DNA of 64,000 nt, taken from Rhodococcoides fascians A44A (lineage in GTDB: Bacteria > Actinomycetota > Actinomycetes > Mycobacteriales > Mycobacteriaceae). Both the position numbers and the translations under genes were made by a program. Shown here piece after piece: positions 16,441-24,673 of the stretch (positions are counted from its first letter, which is position 1; the number at the start of each line of letters is the position of its first letter). The DNA lies in NCBI RefSeq assembly GCF_000760735.1, contig NZ_JMEX01000008.1, positions 1,884,042-1,948,041 of the forward strand. Direction: 5' to 3'. The notes under the pieces are model-generated. The model did no database searches. It worked only from the letters and a program-made list of their open reading frames with translations, and had not been told where the DNA came from.

Positions 16441-18375
16441 TTATTCGCCCGACGCCGATCCCGCCTCCGCCCGCGCCGCCAGGAATGCTTCCGGGTCGAT
16501 GAGGTCGGCCTGACCGACGATGGAGCCCAGGTCCGCGATGCGCTCGATCCCGGTGAGCACCATTTCCTCCTCGACGGTGCCCTCGGCGTATCCGTAATAG
16601 CACGTCGACGTCGTGTGCTCGTGGTCCTTGTCGATGCGGTTGGCTCGGCCTTCGATCTGACGAATCTCGATCGGTGTCCATCGTGGATCGTGAATCAAGG
16701 TCACACGCGGCGCCGACGTCGACACCGTCCGCTCCGGAAGCAACAGCTCGTTCGAGTGCAGGTTGATCGCACTCGTCGTGGTCGAGATGATCACCCGGGC
16801 GGCGCCGGTCTGGAAGCGTCGGATCTCGTGCTCCTGGTCCTGACTGCTCATGCTGCCGTCGACGACGGCGACCTCCTTGCCTTCGTCGCGGAGCGCCTCC
16901 GCGAGGCCGGCGACCGACTCGCGGTAGAACATGGAGACGAACACCTGGTTGCCGTCGCGAATCCACGCGCGAACCTGATCGGCCGTCGACGGGATCCGCA
17001 GGTAGGAGCATTTCTGACGGAACCGCAGTGCCGCAGCTCTCGTGCTCGGGTTCTTCTGCAGCACACGCTTGCCGCCGACGGACTTCCACAGTGGTAGGCC
17101 GAGCTCCTTGCGGTAATCCACCCACGCCGAGTTGTACAGGCGTTTCTGCGCGGCAGTGAGTTCCTGGCCGAGCGGCTCACGCGGCGTCGGGGGCGAGGGC
17201 CGCGAGATCGACCACGGCACAGCACCTCCGGAGAGCCACCGGTGAATGGTGTCGATGTCGCGCGTACGCTGCGCGGCGTCCTCCGGTTCCCACCTCCACG
17301 TCTTCAGCCCGGTGGTCGCCTTGCCCTCCTTCAGTGCGAATCCCTGCTCGATCAGGAATTCTGCCCACTTGGTGGTCACGCCGTACCCGAGGACCTCCTC
17401 GTCGCCGACGATGGGACCGGCCGCCCGGCTCTGCTCGATCGCGCGAGCCATGTACGCGAAGTGCATCGGCTGATACCCCGGTGTCGCCGACATCCACACG
17501 ACCGCACGCGCGGCCTCCTGATACCGCCACAGAATCTGCGACTGTTGCGACTCGATGTTCATCAGCGCATGCGACTCGTCGGCGATGACGACGTCGATGT
17601 CGAAACGTAACTCGCCCAATGTGATCGTGCGTTTGTTCTGAGTCTTCTTGCGCTTGCCCAGGTCCGTGTCCTCGGGAACCGTCAACAACTTCTTGGTGGA
17701 CTGATACGTCACCAGCAGCCAACGCTTGCGATCCGCGGGATCGAGATCCGCCTCGGTATCGGCGATGGTCCGTCGCCAGCCCGGAAGCGCGCCCTTGGGT
17801 GCGACGACCAGAACCGTGCCGATGTCCGGAGTGGAGCCTGCATGCCGGACGGCCTCGCAGACGGCGAGAGTCTTACCGAGACCCGTCGAGTCCATCTGCG
17901 CGAAGTACGGGAACCCAGCGTTCATCGCGCCCAGCTGCCGGCGCACCGATTCGAGTTGCGTCTCGCGAGGCGTCAACGACCGTTCGTGGACGACCTCCGG
18001 TCTCCACTCTTCGTTCGCGTCGTCCTCCACCCACCGCTGGAGGCTGTACGGCATGGACTCGAACGAGGCCAACCCGTCGGGCAGATCGGTTCCGTAGTAC
18101 GCGAACACGCGTGGGCCCGGATACCAGCGGGCGCCCGACGCCGATGCCAATGCGCGATCCTCGAACGGGACGTCGAGTACCCAGACGCGCTCGCCTGGAT
18201 CGGGAAGCGGCAGATCCGGCGACGCCGTCTTACGGACCGGCTTCTTGCGTGTGGTGGTGCGTTTCTTCGCGGTGGTGGTTCCCGACGACGCCTTGAACTT
18301 ACGTGCGGCAGCGCTCTTGCCCGCGCCGACCGTGCGGGCAGTGGTGGAAGCGGGTTTGCGTCGACGTGGTGGCAC
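16441..18375 (-). CDS. SNF2-like DEAD/DEAH-box helicase family protein
   Basis: About 644 aa from a GTG at 18375; an in-frame GTG at 18441 would add 22 unlikely residues. A Lys/Arg/Ala-rich basic tail (residues 1-50) precedes two RecA-like lobes. Walker A is STGLGKT, motif II is DESH (VIADESHALMN), motif III is SATPG, and the second lobe ends with QIEGRANRIDKDH (motif VI). These are marks of SNF2-type translocases acting on double-stranded DNA. No nuclease or methylase neighbour, so a restriction or defence role is not supported. Confidence 0.85.
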   Translation of the reverse strand: MPPRRRKPASTTARTVGAGKSAAARKFKASSGTTTAKKRTTTRKKPVRKTASPDLPLPDPGERVWVLDVPFEDRALASASGARWYPGPRVFAYYGTDLPDGLASFESMPYSLQRWVEDDANEEWRPEVVHERSLTPRETQLESVRRQLGAMNAGFPYFAQMDSTGLGKTLAVCEAVRHAGSTPDIGTVLVVAPKGALPGWRRTIADTEADLDPADRKRWLLVTYQSTKKLLTVPEDTDLGKRKKTQNKRTITLGELRFDIDVVIADESHALMNIESQQSQILWRYQEAARAVVWMSATPGYQPMHFAYMARAIEQSRAAGPIVGDEEVLGYGVTTKWAEFLIEQGFALKEGKATTGLKTWRWEPEDAAQRTRDIDTIHRWLSGGAVPWSISRPSPPTPREPLGQELTAAQKRLYNSAWVDYRKELGLPLWKSVGGKRVLQKNPSTRAAALRFRQKCSYLRIPSTADQVRAWIRDGNQVFVSMFYRESVAGLAEALRDEGKEVAVVDGSMSSQDQEHEIRRFQTGAARVIISTTTSAINLHSNELLLPERTVSTSAPRVTLIHDPRWTPIEIRQIEGRANRIDKDHEHTTSTCYYGYAEGTVEEEMVLTGIERIADLGSIVGQADLIDPEAFLAARAEAGSASGE

Positions 18376-18462
18376 GGAGAACAACCGTAGAGCACACGAC
18401 CGACACGGCAGTATCGGTACAGAGGACGTCCCGTTCGGCACCGTGTCCTAACCTCGTCCCTC

Positions 18463-19221
18463 ATGACGTTCGATTCTCGACAGGATTCCGCGACCGACAA
18501 GCGCGCAGTCGTTCTGGTCCACGATCGTGACCCGGCTCTGGGCCGACGCAACATCGGTACGCTCGCGCCCGAGTTGGAGAGTCGCGGATACCGACTCGCC
18601 GTGCATTCCTTCGACTACGGGCACGCCGATACCCCGCCGTCGCTGGACGACGCCGGGATGGTGGTCGTCATGGGATCGCCGGACGCCGCGTACGGAGAGT
18701 CGTCGTGGATCGGCCCGGAGATCGACTATCTCGAGCGTGCCATCGAGAAGGACGTACCGATTCTGGGTGTCTGTTTCGGTGGGCAGTTGCTCGCTCGAAT
18801 CCTGGGCGGGACCGTCACGCGGTCGCAGTTCCCCGAACACGGCCTGACCGAGACCCGCTCGACGCGCCCGGATCTGATCGGGCCCGGACCGTGGATGGAG
18901 TATCACGACGACACCTTCGTCGCGCCGGACACCGCGACGGTGATCGCGAGCAACAGTGCCGGCCAGCAGGCTTTCGTGCACGGCAGGCACCTGGGACTGC
19001 AGTTCCACCCCGAGATTGACGTCGACGTCTTCGACTCCTGGGCCGACGCGTGGGTGCGCGACGGTATCGAGCAGGACCAGGACATGGTCGATGCCATCAG
19101 GAAAGACCTGGTGGATAACGAAGCCGACCTGCGCGCACGCTGCGCTGCGCTGCTCGACGGGTGGATTTCGTGCCGTCCACTTCCCGCCGCCCACTACGGT
19201 GGGGAGCATGAACTTCAGTGA
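18463..19221 (+). CDS. Class I glutamine amidotransferase (GMP synthase-like)
   Basis: 252 aa. The nucleophile elbow is GVCFGGQLL and the His/Glu pair lies in LQFHPEIDVD, completing a Cys-His-Glu triad. It resembles free-standing amidotransferase-like proteins, some of which are gamma-glutamyl hydrolases in polyamine or amine breakdown. The 3' end overlaps the next gene by 14 bases, suggesting one transcript with the hydroxy-acid oxidase and GH13 enzyme. Confidence 0.88.
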   Translation: MTFDSRQDSATDKRAVVLVHDRDPALGRRNIGTLAPELESRGYRLAVHSFDYGHADTPPSLDDAGMVVVMGSPDAAYGESSWIGPEIDYLERAIEKDVPILGVCFGGQLLARILGGTVTRSQFPEHGLTETRSTRPDLIGPGPWMEYHDDTFVAPDTATVIASNSAGQQAFVHGRHLGLQFHPEIDVDVFDSWADAWVRDGIEQDQDMVDAIRKDLVDNEADLRARCAALLDGWISCRPLPAAHYGGEHELQ

Positions 19222-20368
19222 CCATCAGATCGGCATCTATGCCCAGGGCATGTTCACCGATCAGAAGCCGAAGATCACCACCAACCTCGCGAAACTCGAG
19301 GATCAGGCCGCGGCGAGGCTGACGCCCGAGGCGCTGGGGTACATCGTCGCCAGCGCCGGTAGTGGTTCGACGGCCCGGGCCAATCGAGAAGCGTTCGACC
19401 GGTGGCGCATTGCACCGCGTATGTTGCGTAGTGCGGCCGAGCGGGATCACTCGGTCACGGTGCTCGGTACGGAGCTACCCGCGCCTGTGTTGATCGCTCC
19501 GGTGGGAATTCAGACCCTCGCCCATCCCGACGGCGAGCTCGCCACCGCACGAGCCGCAGCGGCGCTCGGCATTCCGTACATCCACTCGACGCAGGCGTCG
19601 CACTCGTTCGAGCAAGTGGCGGAAGCCGGTGGCGACGCACCGCGGTGGTACCAGTTGTACTGGCCCACCGATGAATCGGTGCTTCTGAGCTTTCTGGATC
19701 GGGCCAAGACCACCGGCTTCACGACGCTCGTGCTCACCCTGGACACGACCCTGCTGGGATGGCGTCCGGCGGACCTCGACCGCGGCTATCTCCCCTTTCT
19801 CGCCAACCTCGGCATCGAGAACTATCTCACCGATCCGGCGTTCAAGGCCGGTCTCGAGCAGCCCGTGGAGACCAATCCCATTGCTGCGGCAATGCACTGG
19901 GCCAAGATGTTCCCCAATCCGGGGCTGAACTGGGGTCAGCTGAAGTTCCTGCGGGATCACTGGGACGGTCCGATCGTCCTCAAGGGGATCTGCACCGTCG
20001 GAGATGCGAGGTCTGCCGTCGAGCACGGAGTCGACGGCATCGTGGTGTCCAATCACGGTGGGCGCCAGATCGACGGCGCACGAGCATCGTTGGACGCGCT
20101 GCCTGCCATCGTCGACGCCGTCGGTGACCAGGTGACGGTGTTGTTCGACTCCGGTGTGCGCACTGGTGCGGACATGGCCAAGGCGCTTGCGCTCGGAGCG
20201 GACGCGGTACTGCTCGGCCGGCCGTTCCTGTACGGCCTTGCGCTCGGCGGGCAGGAGGGCGTGGAGCACGTACTACGCTGCATCCTCGCCGAATTCGATC
20301 TGGTCACCAGCTTGTCCGGGCACACCGGTGCCGGCGAACTCGGCCGCGAATCCGTGGTGCGCGCATGA
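19208..20368 (+). CDS. FMN-dependent alpha-hydroxy acid oxidase, lactate 2-monooxygenase-like
   Basis: 386 aa. The FMN barrel shows PVLIAPVGIQ, YQLYWPTD, LDTTLLGWRPADL, the catalytic His/Arg motif SNHGGRQIDGA, and DSGVRTGADMAKALALGADAV for phosphate binding. Length, the GWRP segment and the N-terminal IYAQG match mycobacterial lactate 2-monooxygenase more closely than glycolate oxidase. It oxidises an L-2-hydroxy acid with O2. It overlaps neighbours on both sides (14 and 4 bases). Confidence 0.88.
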   Translation: MNFSDHQIGIYAQGMFTDQKPKITTNLAKLEDQAAARLTPEALGYIVASAGSGSTARANREAFDRWRIAPRMLRSAAERDHSVTVLGTELPAPVLIAPVGIQTLAHPDGELATARAAAALGIPYIHSTQASHSFEQVAEAGGDAPRWYQLYWPTDESVLLSFLDRAKTTGFTTLVLTLDTTLLGWRPADLDRGYLPFLANLGIENYLTDPAFKAGLEQPVETNPIAAAMHWAKMFPNPGLNWGQLKFLRDHWDGPIVLKGICTVGDARSAVEHGVDGIVVSNHGGRQIDGARASLDALPAIVDAVGDQVTVLFDSGVRTGADMAKALALGADAVLLGRPFLYGLALGGQEGVEHVLRCILAEFDLVTSLSGHTGAGELGRESVVRA

Positions 20369-21648
20369 GTCCGTCCTGGGTCGAGCACGCAATCTGGTGG
20401 CATGTCTATCCTCTCGGATTCGCCGGTGCGCCGGTGCGAGAGTGGGACGGAACCTCCTTGGCCGAGGAGCATCGGTTGCTCAAGGTGGTCGAATGGCTCG
20501 ACTACGCACTGGAACTCGGGGCATCCGGTGTCGCACTCGGTCCCATCTTCGCCTCGGAAGGCCACGGGTACGAGACCGTCGACCACCTGCGCGTCGATCA
20601 GCGGCTCGGTATCGACGAGGACTTCGACACTCTGATCGACCGAGCGCACGGCCGGGGAATCAGGGTCATGCTCGACGGTGTCTTCAATCATGTGGGGCAG
20701 AGCTTTCCACGGTTCCAGAGCGCTCTTGCCGGGGACTCCGACGCGGCATCCTGGTTTCATCTCGACGCCTCCGGGCGTCACCGCAACTTCGAAGGTCACG
20801 ACGAACTCGTCGCGCTCGACCACAGCAGCGCGGCAGTGCAGGACTACGTCGTCGACGTCATGCAACACTGGCTCGGCCGCGGCGCCGACGGATGGCGTCT
20901 GGATGCGGCATATGCTGTGCCGCCGGAGTTCTGGGCGACCGTGCTACCGCGGGTCCGCGAACGGTTCCCCGACGCGTATTTCCTCGGCGAGGTCATCCAC
21001 GGTGACTACGCACAGATCGTGCAGCGGAGCTCGCTGGACTCGGTGACCCAGTACGAGCTGTGGAAGGCGACGTGGAGTGCAATCGCGGAGCAGAATTTCT
21101 TCGAGCTCTCGCACGCCCTCGGTCGCCACAACGAGTGGCTCGACACCTTCGTGCCCGCCACGTTCGTGGGCAACCACGATGTCAATCGCATCGCCAGCAC
21201 CATCTCCGACGAACGGCATCTCCCCCACGCGCTCGTCACGCTGTTCACCACTGGTGGAACACCGATGATCTATTACGGCGACGAGCAGGGATTCCGCGGC
21301 GTCAAGGAGGAGCGCGTCGGCGGCGACGACGACGTCCGGCCCGAGTTCCCCATGACCCGTGAGCAACTCGATTCGGCGGGATGGTCGACGTTCCACCTGC
21401 ACCAGGAACTGATCGGACTACGTCGACGCGCTCCGTGGCTGCACACTGCGAAAACCGAGACCGTCGAGCTGGCCAACACCGCGATGCTCTATCGGGTCCA
21501 CAGTGGCGACAACGCACTGCACGTCGCGCTCAATCTCGGCGACGACACCGTCGACTACCGCATCTCCGGTGAAGTCCTGGCAGGTATTGCCTCCGTGGAC
21601 GGGGGACGGACGATGGTGCCGGCACACGGATGGGCGGTCATCGGCTAG
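20365..21648 (+). CDS. Alpha-amylase family (GH13) glycoside hydrolase
   Basis: 427 aa. The four conserved GH13 regions are present: DGVFNHVG, GWRLDAAYA (nucleophile Asp), FLGEVIHGDY (acid/base Glu) and FVGNHDVNRI. GGTPMIYYGDEQGFRG follows. No signal peptide, so it acts on cytosolic alpha-glucans, trehalose-like or sucrose-like substrates. A short C-terminal beta domain follows. The start overlaps the previous stop (ATGA). A metabolic link to the oxidase is not obvious. Confidence 0.9.
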   Translation: MSPSWVEHAIWWHVYPLGFAGAPVREWDGTSLAEEHRLLKVVEWLDYALELGASGVALGPIFASEGHGYETVDHLRVDQRLGIDEDFDTLIDRAHGRGIRVMLDGVFNHVGQSFPRFQSALAGDSDAASWFHLDASGRHRNFEGHDELVALDHSSAAVQDYVVDVMQHWLGRGADGWRLDAAYAVPPEFWATVLPRVRERFPDAYFLGEVIHGDYAQIVQRSSLDSVTQYELWKATWSAIAEQNFFELSHALGRHNEWLDTFVPATFVGNHDVNRIASTISDERHLPHALVTLFTTGGTPMIYYGDEQGFRGVKEERVGGDDDVRPEFPMTREQLDSAGWSTFHLHQELIGLRRRAPWLHTAKTETVELANTAMLYRVHSGDNALHVALNLGDDTVDYRISGEVLAGIASVDGGRTMVPAHGWAVIG

Positions 21649-21750
21649 CTCGACCGTAGGACGATCTATCACTCTCTACAAATTTCGATAGATGTCCGTA
21701 GAAGCAGTGATAAACGGTAGTGCCCAGCGAAGGGACTACAGTGTGCAGTC

Positions 21751-21827
21751 GACACGGGGTGCCGCACCGATGCGGCTGAGAACACACCCGTCGAACCTGA
21801 TCTGGTCAACACCAGCGGCAGGCGTGG
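21751..21827 (+). promoter_or_regulatory. TPP riboswitch (THI element)
   Basis: The core is unmistakable: CGGGGTGCC at 21755-21763, GGCTGAGA at 21774-21781, ACCCG at 21786-21790, and CCTGATCTGG then ACCAGCG at 21796-21817, in the order and spacing of the thi-box. The closing stem can form between CACG (21753-21756) and CGTG (21823-21826). It lies 112 bases upstream of an SDR gene, not a known thiamine gene. Its 3' strand runs into a copy of the dispersed hairpin repeat, which can act as the expression platform. Confidence 0.93.
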
Positions 21828-21840
21828 AGCCTGCGGAATG
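21818..21840 (+). repeat. Dispersed hairpin repeat fused to the riboswitch 3' edge
   Basis: GCAGGCGTGGAGCCTGC (arms GCAGG/CCTGC) plus GGAA differs by one base from the repeat core seen at 47461 and 54303. The repeat loop contains CGTG, the 3' strand of the riboswitch closing stem, so hairpin and closing stem are mutually exclusive. A second small hairpin, GGAAT/ATTCC, follows. Confidence 0.75.
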
Positions 21841-21938
21841 CCCCGGTATTCCTAGGGATGTCAGCGCGGATCGAAAGTGGTATCTGGGTGTCCGTGCATC
21901 CTCACGTTCGTGGTGTCCGCCGAGCGAGAGGCACACGC

Positions 21939-22694
21939 ATGAACTTCGATCGTCAGACCGTCGTCGTCACCGGAGCCGGACGGGGCCTGGGAACCGCAGT
22001 GGCCCGCGCGTTCGCTGCGCAGGGAGCACGCGTCGTCGTCAACTATCGACGTAGCCGCGAGGCTGCGGAGGCACTGGCGTCGGAGATCGGTGGTGTGGCC
22101 GTCGCTGCCGACGTCACCGATCCCGCCCAGGTCGACGCCCTGTTCACCGCAGCCGAGCAGCATTTCGGCACGTCGGTGACCACCGTCGTCAACAATGCTC
22201 TCGCCGATTTCTCGTTCGACGGTGACGCGCGCAGCAAGGCGGACACCATCTCCTGGGACCAGTTCGACGCCCAGTTCCAAGGCGCAGTGCGCGGCGCACT
22301 CAACACGACTCAGCGCGCGGTGCCGGGTATGCGGGCCGCCGGATCGGGCCGGATCGTCAACGTCGGCACCAACCTGTTTCAGAACCCGGTGGTGCCGTAT
22401 CACGACTACACGGCATCGAAGGCCGCGCTTCTGTCCCTGACCAGGACGCTTGCGGCCGACCTCGGCGGCGACGGCATCACCGTCAACATGGTGTCCGGCG
22501 GCCTGTTGCGCACCACCGACGCGAGCGCCGCGACGCCGGAGGAGGTCTTCGATTTCATCGCCGCCTCCACTCCACTGAAGCGTGTGGTGACGCCCGAGGA
22601 GTTCGCCGATGCGTTGCTGTTCTTCGCATCGCCGTGGTCCCGTTCGGTGACCGGCCAGAATCTCGTCGTGGACGGTGGATTGGTCAAGGACTGA
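21939..22694 (+). CDS. SDR family oxidoreductase under a TPP riboswitch
   Basis: 251 aa. TGAGRGLG, NNALADF (NNAG variant), a Ser in VNVGTN, and the YTASKAALL active-site Tyr/Lys are present, resembling 3-oxoacyl-ACP-reductase-type SDRs. GAGAGG precedes the ATG at ideal spacing. Riboswitch control implies expression when thiamine pyrophosphate is low, so a role in recovering a thiamine part (aldehyde/alcohol interconversion) is inferred. Note the usual catalytic Ser position reads Gly-Thr-Asn, which weakens confidence in catalysis. Coupled to the LLM gene by ATGA. Confidence 0.9.
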   Translation: MNFDRQTVVVTGAGRGLGTAVARAFAAQGARVVVNYRRSREAAEALASEIGGVAVAADVTDPAQVDALFTAAEQHFGTSVTTVVNNALADFSFDGDARSKADTISWDQFDAQFQGAVRGALNTTQRAVPGMRAAGSGRIVNVGTNLFQNPVVPYHDYTASKAALLSLTRTLAADLGGDGITVNMVSGGLLRTTDASAATPEEVFDFIAASTPLKRVVTPEEFADALLFFASPWSRSVTGQNLVVDGGLVKD

Positions 22695-23965
22695 TGATGC
22701 ATCTGAACGCCTTCCTGTACAACTGCGGTCACCACAGCGCCGCCTGGCGACATCCGCGTTCGCGCGTCGAGGATCTGGGCGACATCGGGTACTACGAGAA
22801 GCTCGCACAAACGGCGGAGCGCGGCAAGCTCGATGCGGTGTTCTTCGCCGACGGCCACTCGGTGCGTGACCCGGCAGGAGCGGGAACATGGTTTCTGGAA
22901 CCGATCACCGCGCTGACGGCGATGGCGCGGGCGACGACGCACATCGGTCTGGTGACCACGGTGTCCACCACGTTCTACACGCCGTTCCACGCCGCGCGCC
23001 TGCTCGCCTCCCTCGACCACATCAGCGGCGGACGTGCCGGATGGAACGTCGTCACCTCGATGTTCGACGCCGAGGCACGCAATCACGGCTTCGACGAGAT
23101 CCCGCCTCGCGGTGAGCGATACGCGCGTGCCGAGGAGTTCGTCGACGTCGCCCTCGCTCTGTGGGACACGTGGGACGCCGACGCGCTCGTGCTCGACCGT
23201 GACGGCGTGTACGCCGATCCGGACAAGGTGAACCGGATTGACCACTCGGGCAAACATTTCCGGGTCGACGGTCCACTGACGGTCCCTCGTTCGCCGCAAG
23301 GCCGGCCGGTGCTGTTCCAGGCGGGCGCGTCGGGGCAGGGCCGGGATCTGGCCGCCCGCTACGCCGAGGCGATCTATGCAGTTGCCTACGATATCGACTC
23401 CGGCGCAGCGTATTACGCAGATGTGAAGGCGCGGGTCCGCAGCGCTGGACGGGAACCGGCGTCCGTCGGCATCATGCCCGGCCTCGTGACCTACGTCGGA
23501 TCGACCACAGCCGAGGCGAGAGCGAAGAAGGACGAGCTCGACGCCTTGTTGCCGGTGGAGCAGTCGTTGAAACAACTGAGCACGTTCGTCGAACAGGACT
23601 GCAGTGCGTGGGAACTCGATGCTCCTGTCCCTTCACTGCCTCCCATCGAGGAATTCACCGGGCCCCACGGACGGTACGAGACCATCCTTCGGATCATCGC
23701 GAAGGACTCCCCGACCGTCGGTGAGCTGCTCGGCACGCTCGCCGCAGGCGGCGGCCACGCGACGATGATCGGCACTCCCGAGTCCATCGCCGACGAGATC
23801 GAGGCCTGGATCGACGGCGGTGCAGCGGACGGCTTCAACCTGATGCCCCCGCTGTATCCGGACGGTTTGGACGACTTCGTCGACCATGTGGTACCTGTCC
23901 TGCAGTCGCGGGGGCTCTTCCGTAGGGACTACACCTCCGACACGCTGCGTGGTCACCTCGCCTGA
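22694..23965 (+). CDS. LLM class flavin-dependent monooxygenase (NtaA/SnaA/DszA family)
   Basis: 423 aa; the start ATG overlaps the SDR stop. Family marks: FFADGHSV, LEPITALTAMARAT, DHISGGRAGWNVVTS, then the inserted region and FQAGASGQGRDLAARYAEAIY typical of nitrilotriacetate/alkanesulfonate-type two-component monooxygenases using FMNH2 from a partner reductase. None is encoded nearby. TPP control suggests oxidation of a thiamine-derived or sulfur/nitrogen heterocycle. The 3' end overlaps the convergent TetR gene by 13 bases. Confidence 0.9.
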   Translation: MMHLNAFLYNCGHHSAAWRHPRSRVEDLGDIGYYEKLAQTAERGKLDAVFFADGHSVRDPAGAGTWFLEPITALTAMARATTHIGLVTTVSTTFYTPFHAARLLASLDHISGGRAGWNVVTSMFDAEARNHGFDEIPPRGERYARAEEFVDVALALWDTWDADALVLDRDGVYADPDKVNRIDHSGKHFRVDGPLTVPRSPQGRPVLFQAGASGQGRDLAARYAEAIYAVAYDIDSGAAYYADVKARVRSAGREPASVGIMPGLVTYVGSTTAEARAKKDELDALLPVEQSLKQLSTFVEQDCSAWELDAPVPSLPPIEEFTGPHGRYETILRIIAKDSPTVGELLGTLAAGGGHATMIGTPESIADEIEAWIDGGAADGFNLMPPLYPDGLDDFVDHVVPVLQSRGLFRRDYTSDTLRGHLA

Positions 23966-24561
23966 TCGGGGCGTGTGTTCACGAGTGGACCGAAGACTGC
24001 GCGATCGACGAAGTCGACGAGCGCATCGAGTCCGTGCGACGGTTCGCCCGTCCATCGGCGTGCGAACGACTCGGCGGCGCCGGCTACGAGCTGCGCCGTC
24101 ACCGCGGGTGACGCCGGCAGCTCGACGCCGTCGCTCTCGAATCCGCGCAGTCTGTCGACCCACGGCTCGAACTGCAGGATGGTGAATTCTTCGACACGGG
24201 AGGAGAGTTCGTCGTTGACGAGGGCTGCGTCGCGGAGCGCGTCGATGACTGTTCGATTCTCGCCGAAGATCCGCCAGAACACCTCGAGGTGGGGACGCAT
24301 GGTTCGCGCGGTTCGTGCGACCGGATCCTGCGCGGCGACTATCGCGTCGGCTTCCTCGCCGAGCCGTTCGGCGAGGGCGAGCAGTAGTGCGTCCTTGCTG
24401 TCGAAATGGTTGTAGAACGACCCCGTCGACCGGCCGGCCTCGCGCGTGATGTCGGTGATCTTGGCCGCGAGGTATCCCGTCCGCGCGAACACGACGCGCG
24501 CGGCGTCCTCGAGTTCCGTGCGGGTTCGGGCGGCTTGAAGCTCGCGTGAAGTGGTCGGCAC
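23953..24561 (-). CDS. TetR family transcriptional regulator
   Basis: 202 aa. The N-terminal HTH (about 10-60) shows VFARTGYLAAKITDITREAGRS and TGSFYNHFDSKDALL. The C-terminal ligand domain has no recognisable ligand motif. It is divergent from the quinone-oxidoreductase gene at 24674, with two perfect palindromes between them, so it probably represses itself and that gene. Confidence 0.92.
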   Translation of the reverse strand: MPTTSRELQAARTRTELEDAARVVFARTGYLAAKITDITREAGRSTGSFYNHFDSKDALLLALAERLGEEADAIVAAQDPVARTARTMRPHLEVFWRIFGENRTVIDALRDAALVNDELSSRVEEFTILQFEPWVDRLRGFESDGVELPASPAVTAQLVAGAAESFARRWTGEPSHGLDALVDFVDRAVFGPLVNTRPDQAR

Positions 24562-24581
24562 ATGCGCCCTTTCGGTTGACA

Positions 24582-24619
24582 GCTACATGTGTAGCGTACA
24601 GACTGAATCTAGATTCAGT
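24582..24619. promoter_or_regulatory. TetR-type operators between divergent genes
   Basis: Two perfect palindromes: GCTACATGTGTAGC (24582-24595) and ACTGAATCTAGATTCAGT (24602-24619). A further inverted TGAAT/ATTCA pair follows at 24618-24631. A TTGACA hexamer (24576-24581, plus strand) directly precedes the first. The arrangement fits a repressor covering the promoters of both divergent genes. Confidence 0.65.
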
Positions 24620-24673
24620 GAATACCGATTCAGTCACCCGCGTGAGGGTGCGGACGATGGGTGGAGGCACGTC

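Noticed and set aside
16441..18375. Restriction or phage-defence role for the SNF2-like helicase
   Set aside because: No nuclease, methylase or other defence gene lies nearby and the protein has only helicase lobes and a basic tail.
21664..21693. Inverted repeat ATCTATC/GATAGAT after the GH13 gene as a terminator
   Set aside because: Arms of only 7 bases with a 16-base loop and no U-run; too weak to call.
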